Origin: Rhypophila decipiens | Taxonomy: Eukaryota > Ascomycota > Sordariomycetes > Sordariales > Naviculisporaceae | Length of the DNA stretch: 64,000 nt | Direction: 5' to 3' | Assembly: GCA_033297075.1 (NCBI GenBank) | Contig: MU858050.1 | Span: 620,001 to 684,000, forward strand | Part shown: piece after piece, positions 1-9,587 of the stretch | Layout: every line of letters begins with the position of its first letter | Position numbering within the stretch: the first letter of the stretch is position 1 | Notes under the pieces: model-generated | The model's input: only the letters and a program-made list of their open reading frames with translations | Databases searched by the model: none | Told to the model about the DNA's origin: nothing | Translations under genes and position numbers: made by a program

Positions 1-1565
1 CAAATGGTCGAGGGTCTCTCTGATTCGACTATTTACATGGCCTATTATACAGTGGCACACTTTCTGCATTCCGACACCTACGGCAAGACACCTGGACTCG
101 CCAATATTGCCGTTTCACAGATGACAGACAACGTATGGGAATACGTGTTTGCCCTCACCGACAAGGTCGAGAGCGACATTGACAAAGCCACCTTGGATGC
201 CATGAGGAGGGAATTCACTTATTGGTACCCATTGGATGTCCGTATCAGCGGGAAGGATCTGATCAACAACCACCTGGTCTTCTTTCTCTACATCCACCAA
301 GCCATTTGGGGCGAAAAACAAGAGCGCTATCTTCCAAAGGGTATCAGAATCAATGGCCATCTTCTGTTGAATGGAGACAAGATGAGCAAGAGCACTGGGA
401 ACTTCCTCACCCTGTCGAGCGCGATTCAGAAATTCGGAGCAGACGCAACTCGGATTTCTCTGGCAGATGGTGGAGATGGAATCGACGATGCCAACTTTGA
501 GGAGACAACCGCCAACGCAACCATTCTGAAGCTCTTTGAGCTGAGAAGATGGATTGAGGCTGTACTGCCAAGCCCTCGACTCCTCAAGGCTGGTGAGGAT
601 TTTGCCAATGTTCGGGCGACAGAGAAGTGTGGATTTTGCAGACGCAATTCAGCGAGAAGGGGAGATGACCTTCTGGGATAAGCTGTTCATGAACGACCTG
701 AATACGCTAATTGGTCTTGCGGTACAAGCCTATGAATCAACCAGCTACAAGTCAGCCCTGAAGTACGGCTTTTATGACTTGACATCTGCTCGCGATAGCT
801 ATCGCAATGCTATCACCTCTGCATCGATTGGGATGCATCGCGAGTGCGTTCGCCACTTTGTCGAGTCCCAGGCGCTCATGGTCGGCGTAATTGCTCCACA
901 CTGGGCAGATTTTGTTTGGAGAGAGGTCTTGAAAAATACAAGTCCAGCTTGAAATGGTCATTTTTTCTAAGAAGCTTGCTAACATTCCGAGACTACAGCC
1001 TTCTACGATCCAGCTTCAACTTTTTCCGAAAGCTCCCGAGCCAAATCACGAGCTCCATGCCATTTCCGATTATGTCAAGACGACGAGCAACCGCATTCTT
1101 GCGGCTTATGCTAGCCAACAGAAACGCTTTGCAAAGGGCAAAGGAGTGCTCTTCGACCCAACCAAGGACAAAACCCTTCGCATCTTTGTGGCGAAGACGT
1201 GGCCATCTTGGCAAGAGGAGTACGTCGAGCTGGTTCGTGACATGTTTGACGGCATCACTCTAGACATCAAGAGTGTTACGAAAAAGGTCGAGAAGGCGGA
1301 CATGAAGAAGGCCATGCCGTTTATCCAAGATCTTAAGCGTAAACTGGAATCAGGCCTTGTAACGCGTGAATCAGTCTTGAACAGAGCACTGCTCTTTGAC
1401 GAGGCTGCGACACTAGAAGAGATGGTACCATTGCTGAAGTCAATGGTACCAAAGCTACTTGAGGTCATTATCATTGTCGTGGACGGAGACGCGGCGGCGG
1501 GCTCACAGGCTGCAAGCTCGGCAGAGCCAGGCTCTCCTTCACTCGAGTTCATCGATGTGGAGTAG
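1..1565 (+). CDS. Leucyl-tRNA synthetase, cytosolic type, 3' part (5' end outside window)
   Basis: Class I aminoacyl-tRNA synthetase that charges tRNA-Leu. The visible part begins in the catalytic domain (SDSTIYMAYYT), carries the KMSKS loop (KMSKSTGNFLTL at about 370–415) and continues through the anticodon-binding and C-terminal domains to PSLEFIDVE. Three exons are proposed. Exon 1 ends at 592; a 49-nt intron (593–641, GTGAGG…CAG) restores frame into REGEMTFWDKLF. The second junction is uneasy: the CTACAG acceptor at 998 with GCTAAC branch is good, but the only GT donor that keeps frame is at 926 (GTCTTG). Using it removes four residues (VLKN) that the family normally keeps. About 480 residues are visible. 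Sequence around conserved blocks is more diverged than I would expect for the sole housekeeping copy, so it may be a paralogue or a decaying gene. The family call is firm; the exact model is not. Confidence 0.85.
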
Positions 1566-2244
1566 CACACAAATCGCCCAAGGACAAAAGTGCGACCTTT
1601 GCAAGGCAAAGGGATGATATGTGTGATTGGTAGAACAAGGACAAAAGAGATAGGTCCGGACAACGTAGTGCGTGGCTGGACTCCCGGATACCTAGCTAGC
1701 GCACGGCAATGCTTGCTTTGGTGCCGCAGATGCACAAATAGCAAGTGACATTGGCCGACTCGCAGTGTGATTTGACGACTGTTTTGCGGCCATTGACTGG
1801 CCAGGGCGGATCTGATTCTGGGCCGCATCCAATTATAAAACGAGCCTCTTATAAGGATTATCACAAGACATCCACACCTTGGCTGGAGTGGCTGGATCCA
1901 GCTCCAACCGGTGATTTTTTTTCTCATTTGTCTGCAAAACTGGTGAAGAAATACGATGATCATGCTCCTTTTGTGAGCTCTTCTGCTCACAAGTATGCAC
2001 AAGAACATGTAAGAGTAACAGTGGGGCTCTGTGCTGAAAAAAGCTGAGTTCCCCCCTCATTCACGTTGCCCATCCGCGGGGTTCACAGACTCACCACGTC
2101 TTACGGATCGTCTCGCGGCCGAGATCCTTCTCCTTCTATTCTCAGTCCATTTTCTATTACTGGACTCCCCTCTTGGTTCCTCTACTCCCTTACACACTTT
2201 TGTTCAGAGGTTTGTTTTGTTTGGAATCGCCTCATCTCTACATA
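1566..2244. other. Intergenic; 3' flank of LeuRS and leader of next ORF
   Basis: No coding signal on either strand beyond chance-length frames. The last ~130 bases before 2245 are rich in pyrimidine runs (for example around 2125–2200), as is usual in fungal promoters and leaders. Confidence 0.5.
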
Positions 2245-2700
2245 ATGTCAAGATTATTCAGACACAAGTCGGTATCCGCGAGGATGCAGTTGTCGTCCAC
2301 CACCACGCCAGCAGACAACCCCGAATCGGCCTACTCTTCGCTGCTAGAATCCAATGTTTCACCACAGTCCTCCCCGCAGCATCGCCGATCCAAATCATCG
2401 ACTAGCCCATGGGGGGGATATGGCTTCACGATACACCAGAATGGTTCCAGGTCATGGCTGGGGACCGCGGAGAACCGCTCGTCCTGGAATGGCGGCGGCG
2501 AGCAGCAGCGACAACCAACTCGAAAATTGGTCAAAGAACAGAACGGTTCTGGGAGGCCTTCTTTCTCCCTGGAGCTTTCGGATAGTGATGGGGAGAATAA
2601 GGGAAAGGGCGTTGTGCGTCGTCAGCTCGACAGGTTCAGACACCACCTGTATCGGAGGGCCAGCAGGTCTAAAATGCATCAGGGGGCCGATTTCCCTTGA
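2245..2700 (+). CDS. Unrecognised small basic protein (151 aa)
   Basis: Single-exon frame from an ATG at 2245, preceded by ACATA, to TGA at 2698. I do not recognise the family. The protein starts MSRLFRHKSVSAR, is rich in Ser, Pro, Gln and Asn, has an acidic patch SDSDGENKGKG, and ends in a basic Arg/His-rich segment (about 125–150). There are no membrane segments or zinc ligands. Codon choice (many C/G third positions, TCC/TCG/GCC/CAG) looks like the real genes nearby. It is probably a disordered nuclear or signalling protein of lineage-restricted type, but that is inference. A longer 5' extension to an upstream non-ATG codon at 2173 is open but unlikely to be used. Confidence 0.55.
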   Translation: MSRLFRHKSVSARMQLSSTTTPADNPESAYSSLLESNVSPQSSPQHRRSKSSTSPWGGYGFTIHQNGSRSWLGTAENRSSWNGGGEQQRQPTRKLVKEQNGSGRPSFSLELSDSDGENKGKGVVRRQLDRFRHHLYRRASRSKMHQGADFP

Positions 2701-3372
2701 TTGTTGCGCAGGCACAAGATGCTCTCGACGCGGAAGGCCTGGCCTTCACCTCCTATCTTTTTGTCACCATTCCTGGACCCCGACTAGTGGGACAGGAAAC
2801 AAAATAATTTACCAGGGACTGGACCTTCTGGATATATGTTTTTTTGCAACCTACTTTTTTTTTGTTACAACTCGAAGAACATACTGGATCCTGGATACTG
2901 GCGGGGCGCTACATTTAGCATCCCCCGCCCCCGCGCCCGGCGCCCCGCATTTCAAGCCCTTCCGGCGGGTTGGCTCCGGCCCGGCATGGTTTCTCTAACC
3001 GAATATGAATACTTCCGAAGACCCGAGACAGCAGGATCGTCTTTTGCACGTGGGATTTGCTTTTTGACTTTTTGACTTCACTTTTTCTCATACTGTCATG
3101 CTTAATTTCAAATCTTCATACTTTCCTTTTTGATTAATTCGCCAGTTGGTGTTTTTAACATGCAGTGAACTCGAAAACTTCGCCAAGAATCCAGTAGCCC
3201 GCAGTTCCCACCATCATCAGTAACCTTCCCCCGCAAAAAACGCAACCCCCACGATTTCAAGGCAGCCCCGAGGTTATATATTCGGCATTGGTGCTGTTTC
3301 GGCCATTGTTCCCCAGTAACTTGACCTTTATACTCGCCGAATACAGACATAACGACCTGCCCGGCGTCATCG
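2701..3372. other. Intergenic with TATA-like element before the hydrolase
   Basis: No gene seen. It contains C-rich stretches near 2920–2960. A TATATA at 3275–3280, about 95 bases before the hydrolase start codon, could be a TATA element. Confidence 0.4.
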
Positions 3373-4638
3373 ATGTCTCCGTGGACTGCGGCTCCAAGTT
3401 TCCGACTACTACACACGACGACCGGCTCTTACATTATCATGCTTTCGGCGCTTGGGATATCAGCAGGTCTGCTCGTAGGTGTCGGCGCGCTACTCGAAAA
3501 CACGAGACGGCTGCCGAAGAAAAGGAAGACAGTCATCAAGGCACCCAAATCACGGTTACCCCTCCCGAATTCAGACACGGACGCAGAGGAACAGTTCCTT
3601 CTCCCTGGGGGTCGAGATGTCGAGACGCCATATGGTTCAATCAGGGTGTTCGAATGGGGGCCTGAAGACGGCGAGAAGGTCATTATCATGCACGGGATCA
3701 GCACCCCTTGCTTTTCACTGGCCAACCTAGGAGTCGAACTAGCCAGCATGGGCTACCGGGTCATGATCTTTGACTTTTTTGGTCGTGGATACTCGGATGC
3801 GCCCATAGATTTGCCTTATGATCTACGTCTGTACACGACACAGATACTGCTTGTTTTGGCGTCGTCGGGTCTGGCTTGGACGGGGAATGAGGCGTTCCAT
3901 TTGGTGGGGTATTCGTTGGGAGGCGGCGTTGCGGTGTCTTTTGCAAGGTACTATCCGCATATGATACGGTCGTTGGTTCTTATTGCGGGTGGGGGGTTGA
4001 TTAGGAAAGAGCATGTCAGTGCTACGAGCAAGGTGCTTTATTCGAGTGGGATTTTCCCCGAGTCGTTGTTGGAGTTTCTTGTTAGGAGAAGGGTTACGCC
4101 GCCGGATGATGGGGGAACTAATGAAGCGAAGATGGCCGGGGAGGTGGTGGATGTTGCGACTACGAGACAGGCAGTACCGAAGGGGAAGAACAAGAAGCAT
4201 GGGAATAGTGATGCTAGTGGAGGGGATTCGTACGATAATGCGGTGCTGAGGCCGGGGTTGACAGTTTCGACCGTTATGAGGTGGCAGCTTAGGCATCATC
4301 GGGGTTTTGTGCCTGCGTTTATGAGCAGTATACGGCATGCGCCCATATACGAGCAGACGGAGGACTGGCGGGCTTTGGGGGAACTATTGGAGGTTAGGAG
4401 GAGGAATCTCGAGGGAGGGGATGGTTTGAATTTGCCAGGGCTCCGAGCTGGGAGGGTATTGATGGTTCTTGGAGCGACGGATCCTGTTATTGTGAAGGAG
4501 GAGCTGATTCATGATGCCACGGCTGTTCTGGGGGAGGATGGGTTCGAGGCTGTTTTGTTGGATTGTGGGCATGAGATTGTCATGACCAAGGGGAAGGAGA
4601 TCGCCCATCTTGCTGCTGGGTTTTGGTCAGCTCCTTGA
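3373..4638 (+). CDS. Alpha/beta hydrolase with N-terminal membrane anchor (421 aa)
   Basis: Single-exon serine hydrolase of the alpha/beta fold; substrate unknown. The sequence shows a hydrophobic N-terminal segment (about residues 19–41), the oxyanion-hole HG motif (107–108), the nucleophile elbow GYSLGG with Ser181, the acid Asp370 in GATDP, and the catalytic His400 in DCGHEIV. The full triad is therefore in the right order and spacing. A low-complexity insertion lies about 243–290 in the lid region (basic GKNKKHGNSD stretch). The start at 3373 gives a 22-residue leader; an in-frame ATG at residue 23, just inside the hydrophobic segment, is an alternative. Related proteins include epoxide-hydrolase-like and lipase-like enzymes. 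The anchor suggests attachment to an internal membrane such as ER or mitochondria (inference). The frame from the hydrophobic segment to the stop is uninterrupted. Confidence 0.88.
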   Translation: MSPWTAAPSFRLLHTTTGSYIIMLSALGISAGLLVGVGALLENTRRLPKKRKTVIKAPKSRLPLPNSDTDAEEQFLLPGGRDVETPYGSIRVFEWGPEDGEKVIIMHGISTPCFSLANLGVELASMGYRVMIFDFFGRGYSDAPIDLPYDLRLYTTQILLVLASSGLAWTGNEAFHLVGYSLGGGVAVSFARYYPHMIRSLVLIAGGGLIRKEHVSATSKVLYSSGIFPESLLEFLVRRRVTPPDDGGTNEAKMAGEVVDVATTRQAVPKGKNKKHGNSDASGGDSYDNAVLRPGLTVSTVMRWQLRHHRGFVPAFMSSIRHAPIYEQTEDWRALGELLEVRRRNLEGGDGLNLPGLRAGRVLMVLGATDPVIVKEELIHDATAVLGEDGFEAVLLDCGHEIVMTKGKEIAHLAAGFWSAP

Positions 4639-5224
4639 CGGCTGGAGTACATAATGGAAAGACAGACGAACCTGGATTCCATTGAAGAATCGATCAACCA
4701 GGCATTTCGGAGTTAATGGGTTTTGGTGACCGCATGGTGTTTGGGGCTGGGATAGAGTCGAGCATATCACGGTGGTTCAAATACGTTTATGAGACTGAGT
4801 CATTTTTCAGATGTCATTTTACATTCCCACAGGTTCTCCAGCGTCTCAGCTTTCTGCTTGAACACAATATTTTCGAAAAGATGATATGATATCAAATGAT
4901 TAGATCGTTAGTGCACGTGGTATGGTTTCTCTCAGTTCAGTGTACAATACGGTATTGTATAGTACCGTATTAGTAGCAGGCAAGCACCATGGTCTCCAGC
5001 GCACTCAGCACCCCACCATCAAGGCTGAAGGAAATTTCTTGACAATTGCATCCAAGCTCCAGAATAATTTTGGAAGCTCACATCCAGCAGACCGACGAAT
5101 ATTATAGCGAATAAGAACTTCCCGACTCACTTATCACTTTTACACGATTATCACTCGAGATACAACTACTTCAAACGCGTATAAGTAGACTCCCTAAGAA
5201 CAGAGCTAGCAGGCCGACTCGACA
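4639..5224. other. Intergenic; promoter of rrp43
   Basis: No gene seen. The region is AT-richer near 4860–4980. Close to the next start codon it contains ACGCGT at 5175–5180 overlapping TATAAGTA at 5180–5187. These are a MluI-box match and a TATA-like match about 40 bases before the Rrp43 ATG; both may be chance. Confidence 0.4.
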
Positions 5225-6301
5225 ATGGCGACGGCTCCTCCAGCTCTCAGCTTCTCGCGCCCAGCGTTTGCCAAACTCTCGCCGCACCCATTCCTCCTTG
5301 CGAGCCTCTCACAGTCCGATTCGACGACGCCGGCAAGCCGCACCAACGGACGTGCTCCAAACCAAGACAGACCCTTTCAAATACACACATCTTCTCTCGC
5401 CCATGCGCACGGCAGCGCACTCGTTCGTTTAGGCGACACGACGGTGGTCTGTGGCGTGCGCGGCGAGATCCTCCCAGTCACGAGCATTCCACAGTACCGG
5501 CCCGCGACACTATACGACGTCGAACAACTAGACGCTGGAGGGTCAGTAGGCCTCGGAAGGGGCGAGCTGAAAGACTACGACCTGTTGGTACCGAACATCG
5601 AACTCGCGACAGGATGCGCCCCGCAGTTTCTGCCCGGTGTACCGCCGACTACATTGGCGCAGAAGCTCAGCACGCGTGTGTATTCTCTTCTCCACAGCTG
5701 CAATGTGGTTGACCCCAAAGATTTGAGGATATGGTATCACCCGCCTCAGCTTGCGACAGACGAGGATGACAAGATGGACGAGGATGATGGTCAAGAAGAC
5801 CAGGCCGCCAAGCCGGAACTCAAAGCCTACTGGGTCCTTTACATCGACTTACTGTTTGTCTCGTTCGACGGAAACCCGTTCGATGCGGCATGGACCGCAG
5901 TCATAGCAGCGCTCAAGGACACGAAACTTCCCGTGGTACGATGGGACCCGGATCGAGAGTTGGCAGTTTGCGACTCGCGGACGAACGTCAGCGCGCTGAA
6001 CATCAGGGGTCTGCCCGTTTCTTGCACAGCGGCGGTGTTTTTGGAGAAAGAGCATGCGGAAGGAGGAGAGGCACATAAGAACAAGTACTGGATGCTGTTG
6101 GATCCGGATAGGCTTGAGGAAGAGCTTTGTCAGGAGGTTGTCACGGTCGTGGTGGATCGCAGTGAGGGCGAGACAAGGATACGAAGCATTGAGAAGCAGG
6201 GTGGCATCGTCATTGGTAGGGAACTTATCAGGGGCTTTGTGGGCATCGCTGAGAAGAGATGGGAGGCGGTTCGTTGTGCTATGGCGAAAGATATCCTATA
6301 G
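5225..6301 (+). CDS. RRP43: Exosome complex subunit Rrp43 (RNase PH-like, 358 aa)
   Basis: One of six RNase PH-fold ring subunits of the RNA exosome, which threads RNA to Rrp44/Rrp6 in nucleus and cytoplasm; the ring itself is catalytically inactive in fungi and animals. Evidence is the N-terminal RNase PH core GSALVRLGDTTVVCGVRG (63–80) and the C-terminal half with LNIRGLPVSCTAAVF and LLDPDRLEEEL. The last ~50 residues (GGIVIGRELIRGFVGIAEKR) match the Rrp43/EXOSC8 pattern. An acidic insertion (DEDDKMDEDDGQED, about residues 179–192) separates the halves and is probably a surface loop. The protein is a single exon with an ATG in CGACAATGG context. Rrp42 or Rrp45 are the closest alternatives; the spacing and C-terminal motif favour Rrp43. 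Confidence 0.88.
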   Translation: MATAPPALSFSRPAFAKLSPHPFLLASLSQSDSTTPASRTNGRAPNQDRPFQIHTSSLAHAHGSALVRLGDTTVVCGVRGEILPVTSIPQYRPATLYDVEQLDAGGSVGLGRGELKDYDLLVPNIELATGCAPQFLPGVPPTTLAQKLSTRVYSLLHSCNVVDPKDLRIWYHPPQLATDEDDKMDEDDGQEDQAAKPELKAYWVLYIDLLFVSFDGNPFDAAWTAVIAALKDTKLPVVRWDPDRELAVCDSRTNVSALNIRGLPVSCTAAVFLEKEHAEGGEAHKNKYWMLLDPDRLEEELCQEVVTVVVDRSEGETRIRSIEKQGGIVIGRELIRGFVGIAEKRWEAVRCAMAKDIL

Positions 6302-7160
6302 GTACTTGATATCATGGATTTGTATAGCCGCGGGCAACTCACGAAGTGGAAGGTGCTAGATATTGTACAGGAGAAACAGAAACGTAGAGGTAGCATCTGA
6401 TACCCACCAGAATGAATGGCCGACGACAGAAAATCGTCTAGATACTTCCCAGCAAGGGATGTCAAAGCGACGTCTCAAGGCATTCCCACTTCTTGGAATA
6501 CTTCAGGCCAAGGAAGTACCTATGGGCTATCACGGGACTAGCTGTGCGATGAACTCCAGTAGCATAACAGAATGATAAATCAACTAGAAGATGCCACCGT
6601 CCACCAACAAGCTGTTCGTGAGGAGATATCGATTCACAGAGCCACACAGTCCATGTCATTATTCGTTGAACACGTTCCATAGACCACAGCCAAACAAACA
6701 GTCCACTTTGGACGTACGGGATTTTCCATCCCAAATTGCGAAATGTGTCAGATTCTTCGAACCGCCCTTACATGTTGTGGATTCTAAGGCAGTAGATACG
6801 AAAAGACAATAATTTGGTCTCCCGCCCAGCATAAGGTCCTAATGAAAGGCCCCGTGGTTTGCCACAATGCTGTGAGGAAGAGCAGCGATTGCGTGGAGTC
6901 GTTGGGCGGTGGTTGTAAATTTCTCTTTTTTTGAACTGGTGAATTTTACGATCTCTTTGATAAGGAATTCAAGAAGTGGTCCGTGCGCATATCTCCGACG
7001 CGGACCGAATATTCACCGTGTGGGGTCTTTCTTTTGCTGTCTCCACTCAAGCTTTACCTCAGTTTAAATTTTGCTGCCCGCATCCCGCAAACACCTTTCA
7101 ACCTCCTTTCATTCACACAACGAAAATCCGCTTCACCTAATTTTCGCGAAGAATGCGGCA
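6302..7160. other. Intergenic; 3' flank of rrp43 and promoter of Rab escort gene
   Basis: No coding signal on either strand. A T-run (about 6921–6935) and mixed-composition DNA lead to the start codon at 7161. Nothing else recognised. Confidence 0.5.
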
Positions 7161-8900
7161 ATGGGTGAAAATATACTGGCCGACACCCTATGGGATGTCG
7201 TGATCTGTGGCACCGATCTGCCACAGTGCCTTCTTGCTTTGTACGATTCACCACTCCCAGCTCTCATCGCGCCCGTCGTCTGACTGACTCCAAGCTGAAG
7301 ATCGCTGTCCCGATCCGACAAGAAAGTCTTACACATAGACCCGAACACGTACTATGGCGGCTCAGAGGCTGCACTCACACTGCAAGATGCAGACGAGTGG
7401 GCGGCTCGACTTTCCACGCAGGAATCAAACGCTGTCTTCAAGGCCCCGACCATAAGCAGGAGCAAATCCGCGCCCAATCTATCCACACGCGCGTACTCTC
7501 TTGCACTTGGCCCCCAGTTTATCCACGCACGCTCGGAGCTACTATCTCAGTTAGTTTCGTCCAGAGCAGCCCAACAAGTCGATTTCCTCGCCGTTGGGTC
7601 CTTCTTCATCTCCAAAGCGGCATCAGACGGTCAACGTCATAGCATGATTCGAATCCCTTCCACTCGCGAGGATGTCTTTACCACGACCGCCCTCTCCATG
7701 AAGGCGAAGCGTGCACTAATGAAGTTCCTCAAGTTTGTTTTGAATTACGAAGGCTCAGAGAACGCGGACACCTGGAAGCCACATGCAGAAGCTCCCCTTG
7801 CCCAGTTTGTTGAAGACCATTTCAAGATGGATTTAGAGCTTCGGTCGTACATTATTGCTCTGACTCTTTCCATCGATGGGAAGATAACTACCCAGGACGG
7901 GCTGGCTGTTATTCACCGGCACCTCACCTCCATGGGTGTGTTTGGGCCTGGCTTTGCTGCTGTGTATCCAAAGTGGGGTGGGCTAGCCGAGATTGCGCAG
8001 GTTTCCTGTCGAGCTGGAGCTGTCGGTGGTGCCGTTTACATGCTTGGGACTGATATCAAGGACACCAAGACCGTCGACTCTATCTCCGAGGTCGAGCTGA
8101 CGAGTGGAGATAAAATCAAGACCCGGCTAATCGTCAAAGGAAACGGCGGCGCGGAAGATGGGACAGATATCAGCCGGCTGGTTGCCGTCATAGGCTCCTC
8201 CTTGAAAGCCCTGTTCACCGCGACCGTTGAAGGGGCTCCCATACCGGCCGTGGTCGTTGTTGCCTTTCCTGCGGACACTTTAACAGCTGCAGACGGCACA
8301 GCGAACAAATCGCCGGTCTACCTGTTTGCTCACTCTAGCGATACTGGAGAGTGTCCATCTGGTCAAAGTAAGTCTCAACAACGCATTTCTTTCCCTTCGA
8401 GTCCTATGATGATCCACATCTTGAATACTTATCTACATTGTCTGAGCTTCGGCCTTGACGATAACTACCTCTGACATTCTGATGACTCTCTTAACACATT
8501 CCCATGTTTGACCTTTCATATTGTCGGGTTCATTGCTAACATGTCGAGTTTGATAGGTGTATTGTACCTGACGACATCACAATCACCTCATTCCAAAGAG
8601 GTTTTGGGACTTGCTTTGGAGAAGTTCCTTGGTTCCGGTGACGAGCCCGAGACTCCCCAGGCCTTGTACACGTTGTGCTATGATCAATCGGGTGGCCAGT
8701 TACCCGGTCGACAGGCAGACGATTTGAACATGGTCCTACCCTCACTTCCCCTATCGCTTGCCTTCGATGATACAGTCCTGAAGCCCGTCCATGATGCGTG
8801 GAAGCATGTCATGGGGGAGACTGCAGTTGATGCAGAGTACATGACCTTCCCTGAGCGGAATGGTGGCATGGATGATAATGATGACGATGCTTATGAGTGA
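7161..8900 (+). CDS. MRS6: Rab escort protein, Mrs6/REP family (496 aa, 3 exons)
   Basis: Chaperone that presents newly made Rab GTPases to geranylgeranyl transferase II and delivers them to membranes; GDI/REP superfamily with a dinucleotide-binding-like fold. Exon 1 (7161–7240) encodes MGENILADTLWDVVICGTDLP. The intron 7241–7300 (GTACGA…AAG, CTGAC branch) joins it to SLSRSDKKVLHIDPNTYYGG, the hallmark N-terminal motif of the superfamily. The second intron is 8368–8556 (GTAAGT…TAG, GCTAAC branch) and joins CPSGQS to VLYLTTS. The body contains SLALGPQF (Rab-binding platform region), YPKWGGLAEI and FCRAGAVGG-like strands. The acidic C-terminus ends DDNDDDAYE. REP and not GDI is preferred because of the extended loop after YYGG and low identity to the very conserved GDI sequence. 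The open frame across 7302–8367 is continuous. Confidence 0.85.
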
Positions 8901-9587
8901 TGTCAACACAGGTAGGATATTCCTGATTCTCTTTGCATGTTGCCTCTGCATTTCAATTTCCGGTGATTCTCACGCCGTCTTTACAATACATAACCTACAT
9001 AAATAATCAAGAAGAAATAAATATTATACTGCATGTGCTTGTATTCGGTGCCTAGACTAATGCTGTTCTGTGTTTGGCCCTAGACTATTCCATTGTGATT
9101 GTGAGCCTCAATGGCCACAAACTGCGTCTGCTTTCCATTCTAGATCCTGTAACAAAGCATGCAGGATCCGTGAGACATGGCAAATATGGAGAGGCTATGA
9201 CAAGAACCATTGTCCTCCAATTCTTGCAGATACCAAACTGTCCCACATGGGTTCATCTCAGAGATATGCCGCAGCCAAGTATTTGTGTCTCCCTTCACCT
9301 GTTTATAGGTCCCAAAAAATTGCCGATTATCATCTTCATCCCCCTCTTGAAACTCCCTCTCCTGGCCTATTGGTCATCATCCTGCCTGACCAACCCATCT
9401 CAAAACACAAGCAAGCACATGGTTCTGTAACTCGAGTCTGCTCCATCTTCAACCCCAAAAATTATCGATTATCACTTGTTGAGCCGTGTCGGTCCCCGTT
9501 CTCGCAAATATCTCCCTCCTCAAATGCCCTCACGGGCAAGCGCTCTCGTTATCGTTTTATCTGTACACTGCCATCCCACGGCTGCTC
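8901..9587. other. Convergent 3' flanks of MRS6 and rec8
   Basis: Shared tail-to-tail region. A 184-codon plus-strand frame (9070–9624) crosses it, but it lacks an ATG start in good context and runs into the antisense of rec8, so I do not call it. AT-rich stretch with AATAAATA at about 9015–9025 could hold polyadenylation signals for the Rab escort gene. Confidence 0.45.

Noticed and set aside
1106..2008. 300-codon minus-strand frame
   Set aside because: Antisense shadow of the LeuRS coding exons; no family motif and poor start.
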